A stretch of DNA of 64,000 nt from Cyathus striatus. Its lineage: Eukaryota > Basidiomycota > Agaricomycetes > Agaricales > Nidulariaceae. Position 1 is the first letter of the stretch; the number at the start of each line of letters is the position of its first letter. Shown piece after piece: positions 46,537 to 57,059 of this stretch. Position numbers and translations under genes: made by a program. The notes beneath the pieces were generated by a model. That model did no database searches and was not told the DNA's origin. It was given only the letters and a program-made list of their open reading frames with translations. The DNA is taken from NCBI GenBank assembly GCA_025738555.1, contig JAOVFP010000009.1, positions 186,001 through 250,000 on the forward strand, given 5' to 3'.

Positions 46537-49119
46537 ATGGCTACTCATACCGAGACTGCTCATCAATGCAGCCACCAGCAGCAAACAATCCCGCTGCAAG
46601 CCCAACGCAGTAATCATTTGGCTTCTCAGCAATCTGCTACTCAACGTACGACTACTGTCCCGTGACCTCTTTCTGTTTCTCGTTCTCCTGTTCCAGAGCC
46701 AGCCAGTGCATTGGTCTCAAGAATTCCTGTCTCGGCCGGACGTGCTCAACAGGTGCTTCAACCAGCATTCGAGTATGTCAGCAATGCCCGACCCATGCCA
46801 CTTGTTTTCCATTTGACCCAACACTCATTCCACATGCTACCATTGACTCCGACTCACGAGCTCCAACTCCGGGTCTAGCACCCCCTAAAGCACCTATACC
46901 TTCAGGTGCTGGGAGTACTCCACCACCACCTCCACCCGGAGATAATGGCAATGGGGACAATGGTTATGAATCATCTGAGGATGGCTCCAACCATGAGCCC
47001 TCTGATGGTAATTCTCAGTTTGGTGACATTGAGGATGAAGTTCCTCCCTCTGATCACGGAGATTCTGCAGGCCATGGAGGAACTCCTCCTGGTGGGCCTG
47101 GCAGACCAGGAGGCTCTGGTCCTTCATCTCATGGCTCCTCTTGCTCCTCTCACTCATCCTCTTACCACCCTCGTCGACGTCATTACGACGGAGAAGATGT
47201 GGTTGGTGCTCTGACTACTATAGTCGAGCGCATTATGGATTGGCCACCTCCTACTCCTGCACCATGTGACAAGAAAGTTAAAGCGCCTGACATTTTTGAT
47301 GGCTCTAGCACCGATAAGCTGGATGCATTCTTAACTCAGTGCTGCCTAAATTTCCGGAACAACCCCCACCTTTACAACAGTGACCAGGCAAAAGTTGACT
47401 ATATGTTAACGTTTCTCTGGGGATCTGCAGGGGCTTTGTTCAGTTCACATCTGGATGAGGATGTTTATGAGCGCTGGATTAGGCCTGTCCATGGGTCGAT
47501 CCGCCACAATCCATATCCGAATTATGGCTATCTGCTGGATATGGATACAGATCGACGATTAGTACGGATTTTGGCTGCCATCTGTACTCATCTGTACTAG
47601 CAGTTCCTGCTGCTGATCTAGATCCTAGTCAATCTAGAATAAAATGTGAATTGTCTGCTCTAGTATCTACTTTTCAAAAATAAAATGTGTGTGTTGCATT
47701 ATATATCTACCTTGTATTATATCAGGCTTTGAATCAGAATTTTTAACACCATCCTTAATGTGCTATGAATATTTTCATGACTATTATCTGGTCAGCGCAT
47801 ACTTAGTACTTCGGACCCTGGCAGGGTCTCGGCTAGCATCGATTACTAATACTAAGTTTAGTCATTGATTGATGTCGCTAATCAGTAAGCCTATGTTGTC
47901 TTTAGTCTCATTGTCATTGTATAATGTTTTTCGTCAGCTTTGGTGTGAATTTTTTACAATATATAAGACATAGATACACCCTATTTACATTTAATTACGT
48001 GCATTATTTTATCTGTAACTTGGGTAGATTTATTTTCATATATATGCTCTATATTGCTATTTTACTGCTACTGTACTGGAAACTAGCATTTCTCTGTACC
48101 AGACACGACCTCATTATTATATTTGAATATTATGTTACTATGATAGTTCAATACAAATATGTATTAGAAAAATGAGCAGAGAGCAATTGTGGGAGTGGCA
48201 AAATGAAAATTGTTCAGGTTCCAGGTATGTGAGGTTCTGGACAGCCGACTGTAGATGGATGCCCCGGATGAGCCAAAAATATCCAAACACCCATGGGAAA
48301 TTATCCGGACCCATCCGGTGTTGCCTAAATTCGGATAATATCCATGGGTACTCGGATATCAGTTATCCATGACCAGCCCTACGCTGGATGGATGATTGGC
48401 TCTTTTTCGTTAGTTTGCTCCGGACTCACTTCGGACAAACTAACCCCCAAGCAGAGGCTGAACTGGAGATCTGTGCACTGAAGATGGAAAACAACCATCG
48501 CATCACTTCGTACGAAATCGATTTCAACAAGTATGCTACCTTGTTGAACTGGGACGACCCATCCCTCACCTCACAATACTACTATGGGTTATGTCCATGC
48601 ATTAAGGACAAAATCTCCGGCAGGGAGATTCCTCATCCTGAATCCCTTCAGCCTATGAAGGCTTTGGCCCAGGGTTTCGATCAGTGCCATTGGGAGCGCA
48701 GTACTGAGCGTGCCATTGAGGAGAGACGTCACAAGGTTGCTGCTGCACCTTCTAAGACTCTTCCTCTGGCTTCCAACAATAGGAACCAGGGAAACACTCC
48801 TGCAGAGCCTGCTGCCTCCACTTCTAATGCTGCATCAGTACCTACTCCGAGCACTTCCTCCGGGTCTACAGCCCAACCACGCTGTCCTACCTCTCAAGGT
48901 CCGGACTTAACAGGTAAATTAGGACCTGATGGTAAGTTAACTCCAGAGGAGCGCAAACGTTGTTTGGACAACAAGCTCTGCTTGTTTTGCACTAAAGCTG
49001 GACACATGGCTAAGGATTGCCGCAAGGCTACATCCACAGCTGCAAGAGCACGCACTGCTGCTATTTCCTCCGAGGCGTCTGCCCCAGTGAGCCCCACTAC
49101 AGGGAGTTCAAAAAAATAG
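46537..49119 (+). pseudogene. gag of chromovirus 2 (stop, frameshift and transposon insertion)
   Basis: The likely start MATHTETAHQCSHQQQTIPL is stopped after 42 codons by TGA at 46663-46665. The frame changes near 46800, after which 46850-47479 reads a Gly/Ser/Pro-rich spacer and capsid-like DIFDGSSTDKLDAFLTQC. A 902-bp element with its 8-bp duplication (47480-48381) then interrupts it inside the codons for ERW/MDDW. After the insertion the capsid continues (FGQTNPQAEAELEICAL) to the CCHC knuckle CLFCTKAGHMAKDC near 48980 and stops at 49119. Pol overlaps in the -1 frame. Confidence 0.8.
47480..48381. mobile_element. hAT-like MITE inserted in gag of chromovirus 2
   Basis: 902 bp, flanked by a perfect 8-bp duplication CGCTGGAT (47472-47479 and 48382-48389). 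Ends: TAGGCCTGTCCATGG at the left and the complement of TAGGGCTGGTCATGG at the right. Short TIRs starting TAGGG with an 8-bp duplication are typical of hAT elements. Subterminal words such as ATCCATGGGTA and ATCCGAAT recur near both ends. The AT-rich interior has chance open frames (47924-48175) but no transposase. Confidence 0.8.
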
Positions 49120-52100
49120 AGTGCGGTCCTTGTAACTCCACACAAGTCGAGGGCCGCATTCCTCTCCCTTGTGCTCTCATGGAGGTAAGACTTAATGCAT
49201 CCGCTCTTTCTGACCCTCAGGCTGTACATATACCGCTCTCCTCTCCATCTCCTATAACACTGAACATTTCACTTACCTATGCTGCCCTTATTGACTCCGG
49301 CTCTACTCACTGTTTCATTGACTCATTCTTTGTCTGGAGAAATCACCTACCTACCACTCCTATAACCCTGATAGCATTACAACTGTTTGACAGCACCACA
49401 AACTCTACTCTTACAGAAAGTACTACTTTGCCTGTAACATTTCCATCTGGTGAATGCATCTCCCTTGCACTTTATGTGACTCTGCTTGATTCTTCTTGTT
49501 CCGTGGTTCTAGGATTTAACTGGCTCTCCCAATACAATCTGTTGATTGACTGGGTACAGAGACACATACTTCGCTTCCAAACCACTGTTACAGAGGAATC
49601 ATCTCCGCTTTCGTCGACCCCTGCTCCAAAGGATACTCCTTCGTTGCCACCTGCTTCACCAGATAAGCCATCTTTTCCTCCACTGGACTCATGTCCTCCT
49701 CCGAGCATCTCTATGATCAATGCTGCTGCATTTCTTAGAGCTAGCAAACTTGAAGGGTTTCAAACCTTCAGGATACATCTCGGTGCTGTAGTCTCTGTGT
49801 CTGCTGCTGCTGCTATGGCCACAGAGACCATTGACCTTTCTAATGTTCCCTCGGACTACCACGAGTTTGCTGACGTCTTCAGCAAGAACCAAGCAGATAC
49901 ACTTGCTCCACACCATCCTTACGATCTTAAAATCAATCTGGATGAAGGCTCTTCTCCTCCAGTTGGTACGATCTATTCCCTTTCCCAATCCGAGCTTGGA
50001 TCTTTACGGGAGTTCATTGACGAACATCTCCGTATTGGCTTCATACGTCCTTCACGTTCTCCGCACGGAGCACCAGTGCTCTTTGTCTGGAAGAAGGATG
50101 GTTCACTTTGGCTTTGTGTCGATTTCCATGGACTCAATGCCATTTCCAAGAAGGATAGGTACCCTCTCCCTCTCATTGCCGACCTCCTTGATAGTCCTCA
50201 CAAGGCTCGAATTTATTCTAAAATCGATCTCCACCACGCCTACCATCTTGTCTGTATCACCGATGGAGATGAATGGAAGACTGCCTTTCGCACTCACTAT
50301 GGCTCGTTTGAATGGCTAGTAATGCCATTTGGACTTACCAATGCACCGGCAGCTTTTCAATGTTTTATGAATGACACCCTCAAGGATTTACTTGACGTGT
50401 GTGTAATAGTTTACCTCGACGATATTCTTATCTACTCCACTAACATGGAGGAACACTGTCGACACATTAAGGAAGTCCTATGCCGATTACAAAAGCATGG
50501 TCTTTATGCCCGGGCAGATAAGTGTGAATTCCACACAGAGTCTGTTGAGTACCTTGGTTTCATTCTTTCTCCGTCCGGCCTCACAATGTCTAAGGACAAA
50601 GTCCAAACAATTCAGGATTGGCCTGAGCCTAGAAAAGTGAAAGATGTTCAATCTTTCCTTGGCTTCGCCAATTTCTACCAACGTTTCATCCGAGATTACT
50701 TGGACATCGTTGTTTCATTAACACGTCTTACCTGGAAGGGTTTGAAGTGGGACTTTACTCCGGCATGCCGTGCAGCGTTCAATCATCTGAAAGATGCTTT
50801 CAGTACTGCTCCAGTGCTTACACACTGGGTGCCAGATGCACAGATTATAGTTGAGACTGATGCTTCAGATTATGCACTCAGAGCTATTCTCTCTATTATC
50901 GCTGACGATGGCAATATCCACCCTATAGCATTCCACTCCAGGACCTTTACTGCTCTGGAGTTGAACTATGACACCCATGACAAAGAACTCCTAGTGATCT
51001 TTGAAGCTTTCAAAGTATGGCGACATTACTTGGAGGGTTCCAGTATTCCAATCGACGTGGTCACTGATCACAAGAACCTGGAATACTTCTCCACCACCAA
51101 GATCCTCACTCGTCGTCAAGCCCGTTGGTCGGAGTATCTTTCTCAATTCAATCTAGTTATACGTTTTCATCCGGGGAAGCTCGGAGCTAAACCAGATGCA
51201 TTAACTAGATGCTGGGACATCTACCCTAAAGAGGGGGATAACGACTATGCCACAGTCAATCCACATAACTTTAGGCCAGTTTTCACTCAAGAACAACTCA
51301 CTACCCCATTGCAAGCTACCATTCTCTTCCTACCAATTCTTGGAGCTAGCATAGTTATGGACGTTGAGCAGCTTCATCATGATATCCTGATCGCTCAACC
51401 TACTGACACTGTTGCTGCCATCCATCTCCGAGATCCCACTGGTCGTTGGTCAGTCGGAACAGACAAATTACTCCGTCTCGATGAACGTATCTATGTTCCC
51501 AATGACAACTCCCTTCACCTCCATGTTCTCCAGTACAAGCATGATCACATCCTCGCTGGACACCCCAGTCAAAACAAGACCTTGTCCATCATCAGGCGTG
51601 AATACACTTGGCCCGGCCTCCGCACTTATATCAAGGACTACTGTAAGTCCTGTACCACTTGCATGCAATCTAAACCCCAAAGGCATCAACCCTATGGCAC
51701 TTTGAAGCAACTCCCAATTCTGGGACGTCCATGGAGTTCTATATCAATGGATTTCATCGAAACACCCCCTAAGTCCAGTTCAGAAGAGTATAACTCTGTT
51801 CTGGTCATCGTAGATCATTTCAGCAAGCAGGCAATATTCATCCCCTGTTATAACACCATTACCTCCACCCAACTCACTCAGCTCTTTGTCTTGCATGTAT
51901 TTTCTAAACATGGTGTTCCAGAGCATGTTACCTCTGACAGAGGCTTGGAGTTCATCTCTCATTTCTTCCGTTCATTGGGCAAAGTCCTCGACATGACCTT
52001 GCACTTTACCTCCAGGTATCACCCAGAGGGCGATGGACAAACAGAACGTATCAACCAAGTTCTGGAGCAATATGTCCGCATTTACTGCAACTACCAGCAG

Positions 52101-52829
52101 GACAACTGGGCTGTTCTACTTCCTCTCGCTGAGTTCGCATATAATAATACTCCGAGCTTGACCACTAATACAACCCCCTTCTTCACCAACAAGGGTTATC
52201 ACCCAGCAATAACAGTTCATCCGGAACGAGATGTTACTGCAGCTAAAGCACGGGAATTTGCCATTGACCTCCAAGAACTTCACGAACTCCTCAAGATCGA
52301 AATAGCACTTGCTCAAAAGTGTTATCAAGTCGGAGCAGACAACCGTCAGTTGCCAGCTCCAGAGTTCAAGGTTGGAACAAAGGCTTTTGTCCACACTAAG
52401 TTCTTTAAATCTACTTGTCCAGCAAAAAAGTTTGCTGAAAAGTATTATGGTCCATACGAGATTATTGCCAAAACTGGATCCCACTCCCGCACCTTACACC
52501 TCCCCACCAACTTTCGCTCAGTTCATCCAGTCTTCCACATCTCTATGCTCGAGCCAGCCACAGAAAATCCTTTCCCTGAATGTGAAATACCTCCGCCTCC
52601 TCCGGTGGAACTTGATGGCAACATCAAGTATGAAGTCAGCGAAATCTGTGACTCCAAGTTAGATCGTTGTTGCAAATGCAAACTCCAGTATCTAGTCCGC
52701 TGGTCTGGATACGAGGGCACAGATGAAGAGTTAACTTGGCTAGCTGCAACAGAGCTAGAGCATGCTTTTGAACTTATTCAGGAGTTCCATTCAAAATATC
52801 CTGATAAGCCCAATCCAGACACCACTTAG
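49017..52829 (+). CDS. pol of chromovirus 2 (protease, RT, RNase H, integrase, chromodomain), open frame
   Basis: One uninterrupted frame; the first codons overlap gag in the -1 frame, so expression needs frameshifting. Aspartic protease: ALIDSGSTHCFID and VVLGFNWL. Reverse transcriptase: FVWKKDGSLWLCVDFHGLNA, WLVMPFGLTNAPAAFQ and the catalytic YLDDILIYS. RNase H: VETDASDYALRAILS and TDHKNLEYF. Integrase: HHCC finger (HDHILAGHPSQNKTL, CTTCMQSK), SISMDFIETPP, VTSDRGLEF and ERINQVLEQYVRIY (the DDE triad). Chromodomain: YLVRWSGYEGTDEELTW. All key residues are present, so pol may still be functional even though gag is not. The first codon in the frame is not ATG. Confidence 0.88.
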   Translation: MPQGYIHSCKSTHCCYFLRGVCPSEPHYREFKKIECGPCNSTQVEGRIPLPCALMEVRLNASALSDPQAVHIPLSSPSPITLNISLTYAALIDSGSTHCFIDSFFVWRNHLPTTPITLIALQLFDSTTNSTLTESTTLPVTFPSGECISLALYVTLLDSSCSVVLGFNWLSQYNLLIDWVQRHILRFQTTVTEESSPLSSTPAPKDTPSLPPASPDKPSFPPLDSCPPPSISMINAAAFLRASKLEGFQTFRIHLGAVVSVSAAAAMATETIDLSNVPSDYHEFADVFSKNQADTLAPHHPYDLKINLDEGSSPPVGTIYSLSQSELGSLREFIDEHLRIGFIRPSRSPHGAPVLFVWKKDGSLWLCVDFHGLNAISKKDRYPLPLIADLLDSPHKARIYSKIDLHHAYHLVCITDGDEWKTAFRTHYGSFEWLVMPFGLTNAPAAFQCFMNDTLKDLLDVCVIVYLDDILIYSTNMEEHCRHIKEVLCRLQKHGLYARADKCEFHTESVEYLGFILSPSGLTMSKDKVQTIQDWPEPRKVKDVQSFLGFANFYQRFIRDYLDIVVSLTRLTWKGLKWDFTPACRAAFNHLKDAFSTAPVLTHWVPDAQIIVETDASDYALRAILSIIADDGNIHPIAFHSRTFTALELNYDTHDKELLVIFEAFKVWRHYLEGSSIPIDVVTDHKNLEYFSTTKILTRRQARWSEYLSQFNLVIRFHPGKLGAKPDALTRCWDIYPKEGDNDYATVNPHNFRPVFTQEQLTTPLQATILFLPILGASIVMDVEQLHHDILIAQPTDTVAAIHLRDPTGRWSVGTDKLLRLDERIYVPNDNSLHLHVLQYKHDHILAGHPSQNKTLSIIRREYTWPGLRTYIKDYCKSCTTCMQSKPQRHQPYGTLKQLPILGRPWSSISMDFIETPPKSSSEEYNSVLVIVDHFSKQAIFIPCYNTITSTQLTQLFVLHVFSKHGVPEHVTSDRGLEFISHFFRSLGKVLDMTLHFTSRYHPEGDGQTERINQVLEQYVRIYCNYQQDNWAVLLPLAEFAYNNTPSLTTNTTPFFTNKGYHPAITVHPERDVTAAKAREFAIDLQELHELLKIEIALAQKCYQVGADNRQLPAPEFKVGTKAFVHTKFFKSTCPAKKFAEKYYGPYEIIAKTGSHSRTLHLPTNFRSVHPVFHISMLEPATENPFPECEIPPPPPVELDGNIKYEVSEICDSKLDRCCKCKLQYLVRWSGYEGTDEELTWLAATELEHAFELIQEFHSKYPDKPNPDTT

Positions 52830-53157
52830 ACTTTTCTCCGCTTTTACTCATTTTACTCTGCTTTCACTCTTTTTCTTAGTTTCAATCCCTAGTGCACTCA
52901 GTGCACACATACACCAAAAAACAATTCAAAGTCCAAAACCTACAAAACATTTTCTCCTGTCTATGCACATTTTCCTCCAGCTCGATTTTCATTTCTATCT
53001 TCATTTTCACTCCCAGACTCATTATCTCTGCCACAGTATCATTTACTCCACCTCTGGCATTGCCCTCAGCAATCTCCGGAGTTTTCACTGCTGAATAAGC
53101 ATAATTATTCCTATTCGTCTCAAAGGCCTCGAAGGCTCGGCCTTAATGGGAGGATAC

Positions 53158-53766
53158 TGTCATATCCATGACAATCCCTGTACCATTGGAGTCAACTCCG
53201 GGTTTACTCCGCTTTTAGTATGTTTCCTCTGGACTATGTATACTTGTTATATATCAAACTCTTCCTTACTAATGTTTACTTGTAACTGTTTACTTGTTCC
53301 TTCCCTTTAATATTACTACCTTGTTCTCCGGCCATGGCCATTTCTCCTATGACTATAATCTAGAGGCGTACTACTAGTTTACCATGTTCTACATTTCATG
53401 AAGTTTACTTAACCCTAGGATGCCACATACCCATGAGCATTACTCCGTACGCATTCGGACAAAGTAGTTTACTATATAAACTACTCCTGTAATGTAGATA
53501 GACTTCAGTTTCAAATCAACTACGTTTACACCCTTCTCCCACTTGGGCCTTGAGCCAACTCTGCTATTTTGCCACTTACTCCGCTTTGTTCTAAATACAG
53601 AACTGGAAGTCCAAGGGGTGCAACACACAAGTTGAAGCCAACGTTCCACTACTCCTGTACTTGTTCATCATCTCCACACACCCTACTAACATTGTACAAG
53701 TTACTCCGCTATTAGACTATCTACTCCGAGGTTCTTGTCCCTAGTGGAATAGAACGGGACATGACA
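53158..53766 (+). repeat. 3' LTR of chromovirus 2
   Basis: 609 bp, TGTCATATCC to GGGACATGACA, preceded by the purine-rich AATGGGAGGATAC. It differs from the 5' LTR by a 14-base insertion near 53282 and by scattered substitutions, many of C/T or G/A type. Confidence 0.88.
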
Positions 53767-53771
53767 GAAAT

Positions 53772-55670
53772 TTTAGCAATGCAAAAAGGAAACTTGTCAA
53801 AACCTGATCACATGCCTATGCATCACATTGAAGCAATTCAGGAGGACAACTATGTACACAACAAGTTACTTACAGTGGAGCGACTTTATCACCAGTAAAG
53901 TACTAATGCATATTCACAATATTATAAAACCGACAATATAACATACTTAATACTTGAAAGTGAAGATGCAAAATAAAAATACAAAGGAACTCTATGTAAT
54001 CTTCGACAACGCGGTGCCAGAAGCTCTGAGCAGTTGGGACACGGGAATAACCGATATTTCGAGCTCGTTTAAACTCCGGTTGATGGGAGGTGTTCGCTCT
54101 GCAATATTTGATTTTTCATCACCCTACATAACCCTACTACCTTAAAAGGTAGTGGGAATAACCATGTCTAGTGACTTGCAAATTCAATTTGCAACACACT
54201 GCTGGTCTGACAACAGTGACAAGCGCAAGACAAGTGTTTTTCGACTTTTCAATGTTTTGTTCATGTTTATCTCGCACTTATATTAAGTATACAGGCATGT
54301 CCATCCTTCGAATCACAAGCATAAAAAGGAAAGTCTCAAATGTGAAGTGTAGTATTGGTCTAGCCACTGACAAGACTGGTCAGTCTATGCATATGACGTA
54401 TGTACCTAGAAAAGTGATGCATGATGTCACGATGGCCGATCAATCGATCAAACATCTATCCCATTTATTTATCTCAAGCATTTATTCCAAACATCTTACG
54501 CATTCGGATGCGCCAAGCGAAACCTTTAGCAAACCTTTTCTTGACCTTTTTCCAGCCTTTTCCCATAGCGTAGTCAGTTCGCATCGGAATCTTTGAAACT
54601 GCGACTCCAGTAAAATAACAAGAACAAGACGCCTCTGATTCTAGTAGTGCCAACATTGCGGACCAATTGTTGAGGGCATACACCATGGTCCATTCCAACC
54701 ATTCAATACTTATTTCAGGGGCATATAAGTAAGTACTAATCTGGGAGTAAGCGACAGCCCGTTGTAATCCTCATTTTCGCTGTCAGAATGCTACTCAAAG
54801 AGACCTGTATTCAAAGCTGTACCTTGGTAAGGCCTCTCGGAGGTGAGAAACTGAAAAAGTTCCGACGGAGCAGTGGAACGTGGACATCATACTAGTTTCT
54901 GGCTTCCAACTGCTTCCAACGACTTTTGTTTCGCGTCACCTGTAGAGTCTGGCGATTGGAGCACTCAGGAACGTCTTGGATCGATCCGATGTTACTCAAG
55001 CCTATGCATATTCCAATTCCTCGTCATCTACTAAGAGTACATGTAACAAAATGGTATCCGCTTGTACGTGAGATTCGTCCAAAGCCATTGAATTCGTTCT
55101 CCCTCGGTTCCTAGCTACTCATGTCAAACGTACCTTATGGCACGCTAAGGGGAAAAGCACAAGATTGACATCTGAAATAGACTGCTTTGTTTTCTTAGTA
55201 CCGTCCGTATCTTTGCGCCGTGTGGATTATCGTTAATGAATTCTGATGTGTCGTTTTCTGCCACAGGTACAGGACCCACGCGTGAAGCAGCTTATTGAGT
55301 TTCCGTTGCAACGGGTTGTGGCTCGCCTTTGTTATATTATGCCGCTTGCCAGACTTACACGATCGATGACCCTGGAATTACTTACTGAGAATTTTATACA
55401 TGCCTCTTAAGTCAAGCCAAACAGTCTCCTATCTTACACTAAATTAGCATGGGCGGGATATAAATCAAGTAGATTCCAAAGAGTGGATACCATATTATAT
55501 GGTGAGCGTAAATTATATTTTACAGAAAATAATGTAGTAATCGTCTCTGGGTTATATCTAGCAATCAGAGCCGACTTCTCGAGCTGACACTGAATCACGT
55601 AGGGTACGTTTGATATATGTGTCCACCGTTCCACTGGAGGCAGACCAAAGGATTGGACCCGTTCCCTGGG
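53772..55670. other. stretch without a supported gene
   Basis: Only short frames. A stretch near 54240-54350 (TGTTTATCTCGCACTTATATTA and following, AATCACAAGCATAAA) resembles 60830-60930, a small dispersed duplication. An open frame at 54926-55114 has no domain. Nothing points to an RNA gene. Confidence 0.4.
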
Positions 55671-56698
55671 TCACTCCACAGCTAGCCATTCATATCCTTT
55701 CGGCAGGACCTTTTCCCTCATAATGTCATCAATGCCCTGTTCGGGGACGAGATCCATGTCAACGAGGTATTGCAGTGAAGTTCGCGATCCTACTAAGGTG
55801 GCTTCGTCGTCGTCCTCGAAGGAAGCAACGCATGCGTACATCAGACTGCTCGCGTCTTCCGATTTATCTAGCATTCGTTCAGTATCGCTGTCGCTTGAAT
55901 CGTCGGATTCGGAGGCAATTTCAACACGATCTATATGTAGTGATCTGGAGTCAGCGGGTGGCGAGGTATTTTCATTCATTGTTGCATTTGCTATACTGAA
56001 GTTTTGCGCATTTGCAAATGCGCCAAAATTAAATACGAACGTGTTTCTGTTGTTATCAGCTGTAGGTGTAGTAGCGGGCAACCCAGCTTCATTCGTCAGA
56101 CTAGAAGCCGTCTGCTGAACTTCACTCATAACGTTTTCCGCAGCAGGTGTAGCATGTTCTTGAGCTTCATCTCTCCGTGTAGACTTGGCTGTTTGTTGAG
56201 ATCCGTTTCCCTGTGCGGAAATCCTCTCTATGGCAAAGGCGGAAGCACGCTGGAAAATCTAGCATTAGAGGATATCTGGCGCAACTTTCATCTTGGAACT
56301 AACCTCTGCTCTGTTCTCGTTACGGATGAATCGTTTCCTGTGTTGTTCTAATAGGTTTTTGACGTCCTCATAGGACTTGCCTAAGAAAAGAAAATTCCGG
56401 GTCTCTAAGAAATTTGTCTCGATACTGTTGAAGGTGCTTTTGTTTCTGTAAGAACATATGTTATTGAGCTCAGCCAGAGAATCATGAACTCAAAGAGTTG
56501 AAGAACTTACAGGAAATGTTGTTCCCGTATTTCGATGAGATCATCTGTAGGCCACGCTTTCCCAGATTCATTCATCAATTGGAACGTCCTGCGCAAACGC
56601 CTTTCTGCATCATCTAAGTAGGTCGCCTTCAATTTGCGCGCTTGCTTTTGTGTTATTGCAACCCGTCCGAATCGAACCCCGATAAGTTTAAAACCCAT
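55671..56698 (-). CDS. LGxSYE-family protein 2 (unknown function)
   Basis: Three exons on the minus strand, start ATG 56698 (MGFKLIGVRFGRVAITQKQA). The helical N-terminus aligns without gaps to protein 1 over about 42 residues (ITQKQARKLKATYLDDAERR against LTKKELEVLEQFMTLGEKSL). Exon 2 contains NFLFLGKSYEDVKNLLEQHR. Exon 3 has RASAFAIERISAQ, then NTFVFNFGAFANAQNFSIAN, where FANAQNFSIANATM matches FAGAHDFSMEQASF of protein 1. An acidic Ser/Asp run (ASESDDSSDSDTER) and a last part DLVPEQGIDDIMREKV follow. Introns join in frame and no break is seen. It stands head to head with kinase copy 3, only 361 nt apart. No known domain is recognised. Confidence 0.72.
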
Positions 56699-57059
56699 CG
56701 TAATACACCAGCCAGTGGTTTAAAGCAGAATTATACGAGAACGGTCTCGGAGATGGGGGGACTAGAAGCTTTTACGTTCGCGTCGATGGAGGCTGTTTAA
56801 ATGGTCTGAGTCGCCATGCGGAAATAAGCAACCGTAAGCGTATCCAAGCACTGGCAATAGGTAATGAACGCCGATCAATACATTGAAAAGACAAAAGCCT
56901 CAAGAACTTTGTCGACATTTGACGTGAAGAAAGAATAAGGATTTCCTAAAGAACATGTTGCACCTAACTCATGCTTAGGCGGTCCATGTATATCCATGTA
57001 TGGTTGTATTTGGCGTTAGTCTATTTGTAAAAGCTACGGGTATCATTATATTTCTCGCT
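56699..57059. promoter_or_regulatory. divergent promoter region between LGxSYE gene 2 and kinase copy 3
   Basis: 361 nt between the two start codons, with no other gene. It must carry the promoters of both genes, so shared control is possible. No known factor site can be named from sequence alone. Confidence 0.4.

Larger units (their letters stand above)
45890..53766 (+). mobile_element. Ty3/gypsy chromovirus 2, complete with two LTRs
   Basis: LTRs of 595 bp (45890-46484) and 609 bp (53158-53766) start TGTCATATCC and end GGGACNTGACA. The 3' copy has about 14 extra bases (AACTGTTTACTTGT region) and several substitutions. Target duplication GAAAT at 45885-45889 and 53767-53771. Gag is broken, but pol is one open frame of 1270 codons ending in a chromodomain. 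The element inserted about 400 bp to the right of the large DNA transposon. LTR divergence shows it is older than chromovirus 1. Confidence 0.9.

Noticed and set aside
47924..48175. Hydrophobic 83-codon frame in the hAT-like MITE
   Set aside because: It is what AT-rich non-coding DNA gives; no start context and no similarity.
53767..53900. Coding exon after chromovirus 2
   Set aside because: A 40-codon open stretch without start, domain or continuation on the other side of the insertion.
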